Source: Andrena cerasifolii (Eukaryota; Arthropoda; Insecta; Hymenoptera; Andrenidae). Taken from it: DNA of 64,000 bases. Position 1 is the stretch's first letter. Each line of letters starts with the position of its first letter. The stretch spans positions 8,866,001 through 8,930,000 of the forward strand of contig NC_135123.1 of assembly GCF_050908995.1 (NCBI RefSeq), written 5' to 3'. Below the pieces are notes generated by a model. It was given only the letters and a program-made list of their open reading frames with translations, did no database searches and was not told where the DNA came from. This document shows positions 46,277 to 56,971 of the stretch, piece after piece. The position numbers were made by a program, and so were the translations under genes.

Positions 46277-48713
46277 TCCCGGCTGTTATTGATACCCTTC
46301 GTTTATACATCTCTTCAGATACTTGTAGAGTGCACTTATCAGGCGCGTTGGTAACAGATTCAGCGATAGAACTGAGAAACATTCCGAGCGCCATGGAAAC
46401 AGAGAATAGTTGGAGTGGTGACCTCGGTGATCGACTTCCCCGGTATCGATGCCCGGGGAATAGAGCAGCGAACTCGCGTTCGAGGTCAAACGAGAGTATA
46501 AAAGCTGGTCGGCGAACGGCATCATTCCATTACTACACTTCTCCTGAATATATCCCACGGTGGATACTCCTGATTAACCGTTTCGGAAACCTAATACTTG
46601 CTTCGTGAGCTGGACTTACATATTCAGAAGCCAGACCAAAATTGGAAATCTGTTCTATTCGTATCCCAGACTATTACTGTTACAGACAGCCTCTAATCTT
46701 TGACAATCATTCATAATCAAGTATATAGTTGCGACAACTTAGCGACACTACTCTACCATCCCTTACAAAACCGAAGAACGTCCTCCAGCTACCTTCACCT
46801 ATCCTCGCGCTCCTGATATCCGAAAAGCTTTCAAAAGCATCCCTTAGCAAGGAAAGAACTCCCCCAGCTCCACCCACGGAAACTTTTGAGCCCGGTATAC
46901 CGCCAATTTTCCCGCAGATTTCCCATGGTGCGCGGATTACGTGAGCGTCGATCAGCATCTCTGACCTCGGCGTAAGATCGACTTGGCCGATACATCGTCC
47001 ACGGGGAGGGAGCGCAGAGCGAGCAGAGCGAATTCTTGGGGTCGTAGGTGCGCGTCGGAGCGAGCGAGCGAGAGAGAGAGCGCGAGCGAGCGGTTAATGC
47101 CCCCGAGCAGAGCGGAGAGTGTCGCGGCGTTTCGAGAGGAGCGCATGCGCCCGCACGGGGCGCGCGCATTATGTACGTCACCGTTACTCCGTTTCGTGTC
47201 CTGTCCTCCCTCTTACCTTCTCCTCCCGCCCCTTAACCCCGGTATCGCTGCTTCGAATGCCTCTCTCTCCCTCCTTCTCCGTCTTTCAGCGTGTTTCTTC
47301 CTCGCCTCTCCTCTCGCACTCCTCTCTCCCTCGATCTGTTTCACTTCAATTTTCAACTCCTCTCCTCGTCGCGCGCCCGTGAGAGCAGATACACTCACCT
47401 TCCCCTACCACCCCCCCTCCAGGGCCGCTCTCGACTCCCTCCACGGGAGCGATGCAGTCGCGCGCTCCGGTCGTTGGCCCCGCGACCACGTCGTGTATAT
47501 ATCCCACACTCTCCTTACCTACATCTGCACGCGCCTCTCCTATACGTGCAGGCTCGCTTCGGTCACGGTGTGCGGGCCGATGCACATGCACGCTGGGACC
47601 AGCGCCGAACCTCGCTCCTTTCACGGAAAATAAAAGCGAACCCGGTGAACGTGACTCGCGGGACGGCGTCGTGCGACGACCGCGGGGTTGGTGGACCCGA
47701 GGTATTCGCAGCGACAGGGATAACGGGCAGATAGTTCGGGAGACTGGACGCGTGGCAGGTTTCGTTACTGAGAGTTGATCGCTTCTGGAACTGCCGCGAA
47801 CTGTTCCTCCTCGGACGAGCGTGGTGAGATTAGGTCGGTAGAATGACGGTCTTACGGGGAGGAATTCCTACCGCGATCCGAGGAGGATTCGGAAATTGGA
47901 CGCGGGTGAAAATCAGCCCGCACTTCTCGTAGAAGCGACACAATAGAGGCGCAGGCGCCAGGGAACGTAAGTCGAGGCAGCACGCGAAGGTGGTCGCCCC
48001 CTGACCCGCCAGGGGGAATGCACGGTTCGAGAGATCGATGCACCGCATTCTCCCACAATCCCAACCCCCCTCCTCACCCTCCCAGCCAGTCCCGCCGGAT
48101 TCCCGCCAACCAAAGGGTTCAACAGGGGTTGCTGGCCTCGTCCGGGAATCCGCGACACCAGCTCGGCACCGATAACGCTTTGTCACCCCCCTTTTCGCGT
48201 GATTTAGCTGCTCCCCTAAATCTCGTGGCAGTTCGTACACAGCGCCCAACGAAAAACACCCCCCCAGCTATCTTAACCGGGCCCGAATTGCCCGTCCCGC
48301 GGTTCGCACGAGAGGTACGGATCGCGAGACAGACGCGAGATCGCCCGCGCTCGATCGAGGAGGAAGGGAGCGGAACTTTGATCCCCGGGTCGCGAGGCGC
48401 TCGGTCTGAAAAGGAAACGGTTAAAGTCGACCGGGCGAGGCGGAGGAGCTTAACATTGGCAACGCTGACAGTTCATTGACTTGCATCGAACGCGTGCACC
48501 GATTGACAGGCCGGGCGCGGAGGTGCAACGGTACATCGTTCCTCTCGTTCCTCTCGTCCCTCGGGGCCTGTGCACGAAGTTGAGGTAGGCGAGGTCGCGT
48601 GTCTGACGTCACGAGAGAGTCACTTGACGACGAGTGTCGCCAATTCCGTAGGCGTACGTGCATACGCGCGCGCCTGCGCCCGCGCTGCCCGAACGTACGC
48701 GGCTGCGAACACG
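46277..48713 (+). other. E75: E75 intron 2, with a weak TATA/initiator candidate
   Basis: Mostly GC-rich sequence with no exon recognised. TATAAAAG at 46,497-46,504 is followed by TCATTC (A at 46,524), which matches the arthropod initiator TCAKTY at a slightly short spacing of 27 bases. It could be an alternative promoter, but no downstream coding exon supports it before 52.6 kb. Confidence 0.35.

Positions 48714-48749
<36 letters not shown>
48714..48749. repeat. (GAC)n microsatellite
   Basis: About 12 GAC/ACG trinucleotides just before the hAT insertion. Confidence 0.9.
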
Positions 48750-48750
<1 letters not shown>

Positions 48751-48796
48751 AGGCAACCGCGGCGACGACGTTCCACGCGTCGTGGTACGTGTTACG

Positions 48797-51397
48797 TAGT
48801 GTTCCTTCTCGAGAATTCTATATCTTAGTTCTCATTTCTCGAGAAATTACAGCATTTCTCGAGAAACTTAAGTGTAGGAGAATTATTATCAATCCCATTT
48901 GTTTTCAGAAATAAATTTTCTGGTACTTCAGATTGTGTGTTACTAGTTAATCGTGAACGTATAAACGCAACTAGAATTTGTAATAAATGGTAGCAATACG
49001 TACGAAGAATAACGCGCAATTGTTTATAAAATTTTCTCTTCGTAGCGCCGCACTTCACTAAAATGCGCGAAGGCCTTAATGCGTTTGATGCTTTTGCGTA
49101 AGGTGCACGGTACAATGTGACACAATGTTTGGACGGTAGTAATCAGATTTCAGAAAGAATAGACGATCGCCGTACTGCGCGGTAAATAGTCAGTCGACGT
49201 AGAGAGGAAGACTCTTGTGCTCGTCTGTGCACGTTTTGTGTGAAATTTAGCCTCTCAATATGAATAAAACTTACAAGGACTGTTGGGAATTCTTTCGGAA
49301 AAGCAAAAACAAAGAATCTGCCACCTGCAATCTTTGTGAAAAGCAGCTTTTATGCAAAGGATCGGCGACCATAGGTCTCCGAAGGCATCTTGAAGGTATT
49401 CACAGTTTGAAGAAAGTGAAAAATATGGATGAGCCAAGTACCAGCAGTGTTAATTTTAAATCAGTCAAACGATTCCGATGTTCAGACAGCAATGAAACTA
49501 TTGATAAATTTAGTATACGACCAACTTTGTCAGAAATAATATCGAAATTGGCAGCTATCGATCGCTTCTCATTTAATCAAATATCAAAAAGTGAATTTAT
49601 TAGACAAAGTATAGCGATTAGAGGATTTAATCTTCCTCGTAATTCATCAGACATAATGCAGTTAATGATGGATTTTTATACACAGAAAAAGGGAGAATTA
49701 ATTAAAAAAATAAATGCACTTAAATTGAACGACCAGAAGTTCAGCATATCTATTGACGAATGGACTAGTGTAAATAACAAGAGATATATCGATGTACATA
49801 TGTATTACAGTAGCAAGGAATCTGCTAATCTCGGATTAATACCGATTAATGGAACCTGTACATCTGAAAGAACTTTGGAATTAATTGATGTAAAACTAAA
49901 TTCCTTTAGTCTTTCACTAAAACAAGACGTTCTAGCTGTTATGAGCGATGGATCGTCTATTATGCAAAAGTTTGGACGACTCTCTCCGGCGTACCAACAG
50001 TTTTGTTATAATCACGGGATACATTTAGCCGTTTTAAAAATACTTTACGTAGAAAAAAATACTGATGAGACGCAATCTGTTCACTCGGATGATGCCAATG
50101 GATTCTCACAAAATGAAAATAACGATTCAGCCGATTCAGATTCGGATGTTGAAACAGTAGAAACCTCGACTGTTCAGTTACGACCAACCATCGAAGAAAC
50201 AATCACAGCGATACGAAAAATTATAAAAGTGTTTAAGAATTCACCAGTGAAAAATCATATTCTGCAGAAGTATGTGGAGGAAGAAGAAAATACACAGTTA
50301 AAGCTTATTTTGGATTGCAAGACCAGGTGGAACACCATGGAGGCTATGATTAGGCGATTTATGCGAGCAAAGAATCCAATTAAAAAAGCACTGGCTGAAA
50401 TGAATTTAGATTACATGTGGAACGACGAATATATTAAAATTGCTGAAACCTTATTAGTCACGTTAGAACCCATAAGAATAACAATAGAAAATCTCAGTCG
50501 AGAAGATTCCACGTTATTAAGCGCTGAAGGTGCTCTTAAATTTTTGTTTAAAAATTTGGAAAAAGTAAACAGTGAATTAAGTAAAGAGTTTCTTGCTGCA
50601 ATTAAACAAGAAATATCGAAAAGAAGAGATAACGCTATTGTATCCCTTATAAAATATTTGCAGAATCCAGAATCTCATCAGAAAGATTCGAAAGACGCAT
50701 TTTTCCACTTAACATCCAAGACAGACATGTATAAAACGGCAAAACAAATTCTAAGTAGACTTTTCGGAAAATTTAACAATATTCACGATTCTCCTGAAAA
50801 TATTGAAAACCTTGCAGATCCTGCAACCGAAGAATTATCTTTAAAAAAGCAATTGGAGTTATCAATCGCAGATACCCTCCAAGAATTTAGTGTTAACCAA
50901 GGAGACGATAAATTCCGGACTGTAGCGAAGGAATTCCATATTTTTGAGTCCACTGGGAAAAGGACATCCAATTTACAACAACTTTTGGATGTTCTATATA
51001 CAATTAAACCAACATCTACTAAAAATGAAAGAAATTTCTCTACAGCCGCGGATTTTGTCACAAAAAGAAGAAGCAGATTCGCTGACGCGACATTAGACGC
51101 ATTGTGCTTTTTAAAAAACTACTTCAAAACAAAACAGTAATGTTTCGCCTTGCTCACATTTTGTATTAGATAAATAAATTTATCAATTATATTTAATATC
51201 CGTTTTTTTCATTTACACAAGTTTTGTGTAAGTCAGGCTCGAATAAAAATTTAGATAAATATTATCAACATTATTACAAAAATATAAATTTTGCAATGTT
51301 GTTTTAATGTTTTGAAAATTCTCGAGAATTCTCGAGAAACATAATCTGATTTCTCATTTCTCGAGATGCGAAAAATATCGAGAAATCAGGAACACTA
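48797..51397 (+). mobile_element. Complete hAT transposon
   Basis: A 2,601-bp element inserted in E75 intron 2. It begins TAGTGTTCCT and ends AGGAACACTA (10-bp perfect inverted ends). The 8-bp target duplication GTGTTACG is perfect (48,789-48,796 and 51,398-51,405). Both subterminal regions carry several TTCTCGAGAA or partial copies, likely transposase-binding sites. The single gene inside is uninterrupted, and AATAAA at 51,173 follows its stop codon. Much more AT-rich than the surrounding DNA. The intact target duplication, ends and gene suggest a recent, possibly autonomous copy. It inserts 3.8 kb upstream of the E75B start codon, on the same strand as E75. Confidence 0.95.
49260..51140 (+). 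CDS. hAT family transposase with BED zinc finger
   Basis: A 626-residue protein in one uninterrupted frame, close to the usual hAT transposase length. Residues 1-50 form a BED-type zinc finger (Cys 23, Cys 26, His 43, His 48) for binding the element ends. The RNase H-like core shows SISIDEWTS (likely first catalytic Asp), VMSDGSSIM (likely second Asp), the CYNHGIHLAV motif and LDCKTRWNTM, which carries the conserved Arg-Trp. The all-helical insertion follows. The C-terminal hAT dimerisation segment includes KNERNFSTA (the conserved Glu region) and TKRRSRF. The ATG at 49,260 is the first in frame and gives the complete BED finger. There is no frameshift or stop. A domesticated ZBED-like gene is less likely because the element ends and duplication are intact. 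Confidence 0.93.
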   Translation: MNKTYKDCWEFFRKSKNKESATCNLCEKQLLCKGSATIGLRRHLEGIHSLKKVKNMDEPSTSSVNFKSVKRFRCSDSNETIDKFSIRPTLSEIISKLAAIDRFSFNQISKSEFIRQSIAIRGFNLPRNSSDIMQLMMDFYTQKKGELIKKINALKLNDQKFSISIDEWTSVNNKRYIDVHMYYSSKESANLGLIPINGTCTSERTLELIDVKLNSFSLSLKQDVLAVMSDGSSIMQKFGRLSPAYQQFCYNHGIHLAVLKILYVEKNTDETQSVHSDDANGFSQNENNDSADSDSDVETVETSTVQLRPTIEETITAIRKIIKVFKNSPVKNHILQKYVEEEENTQLKLILDCKTRWNTMEAMIRRFMRAKNPIKKALAEMNLDYMWNDEYIKIAETLLVTLEPIRITIENLSREDSTLLSAEGALKFLFKNLEKVNSELSKEFLAAIKQEISKRRDNAIVSLIKYLQNPESHQKDSKDAFFHLTSKTDMYKTAKQILSRLFGKFNNIHDSPENIENLADPATEELSLKKQLELSIADTLQEFSVNQGDDKFRTVAKEFHIFESTGKRTSNLQQLLDVLYTIKPTSTKNERNFSTAADFVTKRRSRFADATLDALCFLKNYFKTKQ

Positions 51398-51405
51398 GTG
51401 TTACG

Positions 51406-52628
51406 TAACCGAGCCTCGGGTCGTTGACCGATACGCGGCCGGGAAGTTCCTACGCCCTGACCTACCTCTTCTCCCATTCTCAATTAGACCCTCAGCCTCT
51501 TTCTCCTCTCTTATCGAGTCGCGTCTGGGTGTCCCTTGTCGTCGTTTAATTCCTCGATCGCACTTGGCCAGCATCGCGGGGCGAAACTCTGCGAGAAGAA
51601 TACCTCGGAGCCTGAAATCCGTCACCCAGGGGTTATTCACCGGGAACAGTCGGGTTGACCGGTCTATAAGCAAACCGGGCTCCGAAAAAACTCTCGGTCC
51701 AGTGGCGGAAAATCGGCGGGCAAGGGGGATGGGTCGCAGGTTCCCGCGCGTTTATTCGCGGCTGTCGGAAGGGTCGAGGTATCGGGAATAAGGGGGGCAG
51801 GGCGGGACGCTTTGGGGAGAGGGTGGTTGCTCGCGGGAACGCCGAGGTAGGGGGCGAGGAGGGCAGGAACCCGTTAGTAGAGCGGTCGAAGCGCGCGCGA
51901 GCGAGCGAGGCGGGCTGCGCGATCGTTGCTCGACGAGGAGTGCGATAGCGGCGAGGGTTTGCCAGCGCGCGCGAACGGGACAGGCGGTGGAACAGGGACG
52001 CGGAGCGAGAGAGGGCTACAGAGAGGGAGAGAAAGAGAGAGAGACGGACGAGGAGCGGCAGTGCGCGCAAGGGGGACTCTCACTTTCACGCGGTGAACTG
52101 CGGGTGAATGTCCGGGAATTGGGTCAGAGTGTCCCCCACCTCGGCCAGCCAGAGGCAATGTGCCGAGGCTCTATGCTCTCTGTGCTAGAAAGAGCCAGTC
52201 CACAGCCAAGCTCCGATACAAACGGTCGCTTCTTTTCATCTCCCCCGAAAACTCGCGTCTCCGCTCGCATGATCTCGCGCGGACAAACAGTTACGTTCGG
52301 TACGCTGGTGGGTTTGGTGGTTCGTGCGGCCATTCAGTGATTTCGGGACGAACCGTGCGTAGGTTCTCGCGTCTCCTGCAACGTCGACGAGACCCAAGCC
52401 CCTCGGGGAAGTTCGTTCGGCCTTCTCCCTTCGCCCCGCGTACGATCCCGTCAGCCTGAAACGGCAGGGCTCGGTACGTGATCGTGCGGCAGGACCTGTA
52501 GCCGATAAAGCGAAAGAGGAGGCTAGTCAAGTGCGACGTGCTGAAAGGCGCGCGAGATCGGTCGTCTCGTAGCCGACCGTGCGAAACCGCTGGTGACACA
52601 CAGCTGAGCCCCCAGCGGAGGTGAATTA
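51406..52628 (+). promoter_or_regulatory. E75: Probable E75B promoter and leader region
   Basis: GC-rich sequence before the E75B-type start codon, with a GAGA-rich stretch at about 52,000-52,050. No clear TATA or initiator. The transcription start is not determinable by eye. A donor-like GAG|GTGAAT lies at 52,618-52,626, so an upstream non-coding exon organisation cannot be excluded. Confidence 0.35.
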
Positions 52629-52745
52629 ATGGGGTGCTTGTGCGAGTGTGACCTGGCCACCCCGCGCACGGGGACCAATTGCTCGTCTGGGTCCTCCTCG
52701 GACAGTGACGGTCAGACTGACGAGGGTTTCGTTGGTGATTCGCAG
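52629..52745 (+). CDS. E75: E75B-type N-terminal coding segment
   Basis: A 39-residue start (MGCLCECDLA..., Ser-rich GSSSDSDGQTDEG) that reads without a splice into the zinc-finger-2 exon, in the correct frame, giving DSQGFFRR. Drosophila E75B likewise replaces finger 1 with a unique N-terminus joined at GFFRR. The product would be about 848 residues with only the second finger. Such a receptor does not bind DNA by itself but can partner and inhibit DHR3. In E75A transcripts this segment is intron, removed with the acceptor GATTCGCAG at 52,745. The start codon is inferred from frame continuity alone. Confidence 0.7.
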
Positions 52746-52890
52746 GGATTCTTCCGTCGAAGCATCCAGCAGAAGATCCAGTACCGACCCTGCACCAAGA
52801 ACCAGCAGTGCAGCATCCTGCGGATCAACAGGAACCGCTGCCAGTACTGCCGCCTCAAGAAGTGCATCGCCGTCGGGATGAGCCGTGATG
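52746..52890 (+). CDS. E75: E75 zinc finger 2 exon
   Basis: Encodes GFFRRSIQQKIQYRPC through CIAVGMSRD, residues 112-159 of E75A. The second C4 finger uses Cys 127, 133, 143 and 146, followed by the C-terminal extension start (LKKCIAVGM). The donor GATG|GTGAGT leaves phase 1, and its G with CG of the next exon restores the Ala in DAVRFGRV. Shared by the E75A and E75B-type isoforms. Confidence 0.95.
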
Positions 52891-54852
52891 GTGAGTCATT
52901 TTCAACGATTGCGATTCTCCGAGTAGCCTTTCGTCCCCGTGATAAGATACCTCCGTTGCTCGTCCCATTTCGCGGCGACTCGAGTGCCGTAGAACGAACA
53001 CCGCGAGCGCGAGAGAGTAGGCCGGACGAAGAATTCGAGCAGGACCGAATCGTCGCAGCGCGGACCTACACTTTCCCTCCGGGACGCGCGGTGTGCAACG
53101 CATTTCTCCAAAAAAGTATCGTTTCTAAAATGTAGAGTGGCGGGTCGTTGACCGTTTGCGTAACGCGACACAGCAAGAGAGTGTGTCGCAACGGGCGAAA
53201 GTGGCCGGTCGGCCGTTCGTGAAAGCAGCCGCGGTTATCCCCCCGATACGGCCGCTGATCGTGCCCGCTTTCTTTTCCAAATATCGCCCAGATATCCCGC
53301 CCCTGTTCCGACCTCTCTCCCGGCGCGAAACTCGCGAGTAGGTTCGCCCAGCGCGCGCGCGGACCTCGACCGCGGGTCAACGACCTCGGGAGCATCGGCT
53401 GGCCGCCGCGGACGCGACCACTGCGGTCTGATCTATAAGCGTCCCGATCTACTTGCGAATCTGAACCGACCATTAGGCCGCGTTCCCACGTCTCCCGAAA
53501 CGTGCGGCGGCCCATTAGGCGTGATAAAGCTTCTCCGGGCTCTCTGAATTTCCCACGCGTCTCAGAATTATACGTGAACGAAGTCTGAAGCGCGCAGAGG
53601 AACTCGAACTTTATCTTTCAATGATTCTATCGTGCGCTGTGTTGTCGCGTTGCAAGAGGCTCCAGCGTACGAGACATCGGTCTCCGCGGCGATAACGACC
53701 CGGCAGATTAACAATGGTACGCGTTGTCGAGACAAAGAGAGTGAAAGATTGAAGAGCAAGTCCCTCTGATAGCAACGTGGACTCGTCGGGGTCAATAGTC
53801 GGGCATTGCTCGGCTTGCATGCGCCTCCACGTCCGTAGAAAGAGTACCGCTACTCGCCGCTACGTACCCGGTGACCCTTCCACCTCCTTCCACGGCCCCC
53901 TCCATGTACGCTGTGGCGATCATCCCTCCCTCCTTCCTCCCTGCCGTTGTACCATGATCCTCTTGTCGAGGCACCCCCCACCAGGCCGACGAGGACGACA
54001 GAGCGCCGTCGCGTGGCGCTACGCTCCATGCGGAGACCTCGCGAACTTCGTCTCCTTCGCGGATCGCGGTTCCCCCACCTCTGGCGCTCGTCAGCCCCCT
54101 CCGATGGTGACGTCTCCCCACCCCGCGAGAATCGAGCCACCTGGCGCTAGGGCGCATGCTCCTCTCCAGCCGTCCCGCCAAACTGAAGCGCCTGACGCGA
54201 CCGCCGCGCAATTTGCGTCTGCACTCCGACGGGGAACCTGCTGCTGCTCCGTTCTCTCTTCTCTTTAATCTCGATCGCTTCAATTCGCTGATCTAGCCGA
54301 GATAGGTTCCATTTAATGCATGGTATATGGTAGGTGTTCGCCGAGCTAGAGCTTCGCGAACGATCCTTCTCGAGACGCTACTGCGATCCGCATCTCTGTG
54401 CGCAATCTATTTTAGAAGCACTCTCTCGTTCGATCATGAGATTCCTACGCAACTCCTCATCGCGATGACTTCGTCGTCGAGGAATCAGCGAGGGTCAGTC
54501 TCCACGGCTTCGTTCATCGAGACAGTCTCCCGGCTCCTCGACAAAGACGAGCTTCCTCCTGTCGGTTTCTCTAGAAGAGTAGCGCCGAGCGGCTAGGCAG
54601 TCTAGCGTCGAGCAGAGTTAAGTCGAGTCAGTGTTAATCCCACGTAGGGGAGCACGGGTATCCAGCGACAGTACCGAGACGGGAGATCGATCGTCCGTGA
54701 ACAGATAAGTTGTAGGACGGCAGCTGGTGACAGGGCAAACAGCCAGGGCGAGGGGTTGCCCAAGGTCGTCGAGGGTAACTTACCCCCGGCAAAGGAAGTT
54801 CGCATCTGCGCACAGAAGAGAGAGGGAGAGAGAGTCGCCTCTGGCAACGAAA
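52891..54852 (+). other. E75: E75 intron 3, proximal part
   Basis: Intronic sequence for the A and B forms, upstream of the E75D exon. GC-rich, no repeats with ends. Overlapping chance frames on both strands (53,777-54,283) have no recognisable content. Confidence 0.6.
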
Positions 54853-54907
54853 CCTCTCTCTCTCTCTGTCTCTCTTTCTCTCTCTCTCTCTGTCTCTCTC
54901 TCTCTCC
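54853..54907. repeat. (TC)n microsatellite
   Basis: TC dinucleotide repeats with TGTC interruptions in the putative E75D promoter region. Confidence 0.85.
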
Positions 54908-55759
54908 GTGGTGCTGTTCTCTCTTTCTCTGTTCTCCCGTGTACTCATACACGATCACAAAGAGAGCCTCACGCACACCCTCTCGTCGCAGCGTGTGCGC
55001 GTGCTTGTCTGTGCGCTGTGCTCGCCACGCTCGGCGCTCGTACATTCGCTCGCTATATAGTATATATAGGTCGTCGGTACGCCTCGCGCGGCTGTCGCTG
55101 AAACCAAGTTCAAGGCCAAAGGCTCGGCAAAGGCCACAATCGTGGCCGGTGGCGGCGGTGGTGGGAGTCGTTGATGGCTGAATAAGTGGAGGGGCTGTTG
55201 AACGCAACCCGCGGAACATCACTCAGTCGGCGGTGATGCTGTCTCGCGTCTGCACGCGTCCTACTGTCGCGCTCCTTTCTTGAACTTCGCTCCCCTCGAG
55301 GCGAGTCCCGTCTATGTGTGTACGCGGGCGCGTGCGTGCAGTGCGTGTGTGCGTCTATATGCCCGACCGCGACGTGTGCCTCTCTGGCGGCGCGCCGTCA
55401 CACACGCCGCACTACCATTTGGAGTGACTTGCGGTATACACGAGTCAGCCAGTCAGCCGATTACCGAGCGGCGAGCGGATCTCTCTCTGTCACGAGGAGG
55501 AGGATCGATCACCTACCGCGCGCGCGATCACTCGCCCCGACGGATCAGAGCCTGTTACACGCACGGTGGAGATCGCGTTGAATACAGTGAGCCATGCGAG
55601 TTCCCGGTTCAACCGCGGACCGACGAGGTCTAGTGAACTGTGCGTCGATGGCAGATTAGTTTCGTGAATTCTCCATCTCGATTGTATTTCGTGCGGTTCA
55701 GTTCGCGAGGTAACGGAAACGGAGACACACTTGATAGACGCGCGTTCCTCTCGACCGTC
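54908..55759 (+). promoter_or_regulatory. E75: Probable E75D promoter and leader region
   Basis: Upstream of the E75D start codon. TATATAGTATATATAGG lies at 55,054-55,070, and an initiator-like TCAGTC has its A at 55,225. The two are too far apart to act together. The transcription start is undetermined. Confidence 0.3.
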
Positions 55760-55823
55760 ATGGGAGACGAGTTGCCCATACTGAAGGGAATCCTCAACGG
55801 AGTTGTCAACTATCACAATGCAC
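55760..55823 (+). CDS. E75: E75D-specific first coding exon
   Basis: Encodes MGDELPILKGILNGVVNYHN plus Ala and the first base of the next codon. The donor is C|GTAGGT, phase 1. Its C joined to CG of the hinge exon gives Pro, yielding HNAPVRFGRV, the junction I recall for insect E75D. The nearby donor AG|GTGTCC would shift the frame and is rejected. The predicted product is about 782 residues and lacks both zinc fingers. It would keep hinge and ligand-binding domain, so it should act through protein partners instead of DNA contact. Confidence 0.85.
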
Positions 55824-56322
55824 GTAGGTGTCCCCGTAGGATTACTACTCGCCCATCGAGCGCGCGTTCCCCTGTCACCCTTGGGCCTTGTACGCTGTGG
55901 ACTTTCTATCGGAAGGATTACGTAGCACGGTGGACCCAAGCGGCGCTTTCATTTCTCGCGCGTGAAAGTCGTGCGCTTTCCCCTCTCGAGTTGTTCTTTT
56001 TTTCCTCTCCTCCTCTTCTTCTTCTTCTCCCCGGCCCGTCGCGGTGTCTGGCGCGCACGGTGCTCGGCCGCGGCGCAGTGGGCCCGTCGCAGGGTGTCCA
56101 CCGCTATTTTTCCCCGCGTACGCGGATCGAAAACGGCACACGCAAACCACCGATGCGGCCGAAGGTCGCGGATACCGCGCCGCGTTGCATGATTCATCCA
56201 TTGATCGCATTAACTATTCATCGACGCGTGTCCTTCGGTCCCGCTTCCAACCGCCTGACCGTGCCCGTGCCACCTCTGGCCGCCGTCTAACCGTTGGCCA
56301 TCCCCTTGCTTTCTGATTCTAG
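55824..56322 (+). other. E75: E75 intron before the hinge exon
   Basis: 499 bp of intron as seen by E75D, ending TTTCTGATTCTAG. Contains a pyrimidine-rich TTCTTC/TCCTCC stretch at about 55,995-56,030. No repeats. Confidence 0.8.
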
Positions 56323-56564
56323 CGGTGCGATTCGGCCGCGTGCCCAAACGCGAGAAGGCCAGGATCCTGGCTGCCATGCAGCAGAGCTCCCACAGCCGTT
56401 CTCAGGAGAAGGCAGTAGCTGCCGAGCTGGAGGACGAGCAACGGCTACTCGCCACCGTCGTGCAGGCCCACCTTGACACTTGCGACTTCACTAGAGACAA
56501 GGTGGCCCCGATCCTCGTCAGGGCCCGCGAGACACCAAACTACACCGCGTGTCCGCCAACCTTG
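56323..56564 (+). CDS. E75: E75 hinge exon (common to all isoforms)
   Basis: Encodes VRFGRVPKREKARILAAM and on to NYTACPPTL, residues 160-240 of E75A. It holds the T/A-box basic segment after the DNA-binding domain (GRVPKREK), which in this receptor group contacts the 5' flank of the half-site, and the start of the D domain. The segment LEDEQRLLATVVQAHLDTC is the first helix leading into the ligand-binding domain. Acceptor TTCTAG|CGGTG; donor TTG|GTGAGT, phase 0. Confidence 0.95.
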
Positions 56565-56807
56565 GTGAGTATCTCATTTACACAAGCCACCGTTAACGTT
56601 TACTACTTTCTTCCCCCTTGGCTCTCTGTCGCTCTATTCTTACGTCTACCGTCCCATCCGTCGAGCTGCGGGATCTATTTATTCTTTGCGTACGTTCTTG
56701 CGGGATGATTGATTGCGGGAAGTAAAGGGCATCGGATTACAACAAGAATTCATACGGAAGAAACTTTTATTTGAAATTAGTTGACATTTGCGTTCCGTGA
56801 TTATGAA
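56565..56807 (+). other. E75: E75 intron 4, proximal part
   Basis: Short unique intron segment before the pogo-like insertion. Confidence 0.8.
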
Positions 56808-56971
56808 TAGGGTAAAGGCAGGTAATATGGAACGGCGCGTAATATGGAACTTCGGTAAAATTTCCATGAAGAAATAACGAATTCTTCAGGCAATCGTGTA
56901 TACTAGATCCTTAGACACAATAGACGACGATACTGACAACTGAGCATCAGTCGGGCATCCATCATTAAAAG

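Noticed and set aside
49260..51140. Domesticated ZBED host gene
   Set aside because: Flanked by matching hAT ends and a perfect 8-bp duplication, so it belongs to a transposon.
52160..52459. Upstream frame as part of the E75B N-terminus
   Set aside because: It ends in a stop before 52,629 and is not in frame with the finger-2 exon.
53777..54283. Two mirrored 163-codon frames on opposite strands
   Set aside because: Both open because of local GC content; no domain, inside an E75 intron.
55820..55830. Donor AG|GTGTCC for the E75D exon
   Set aside because: It would put the hinge exon out of frame, whereas C|GTAGGT four bases earlier keeps frame and gives the expected HNAP junction.
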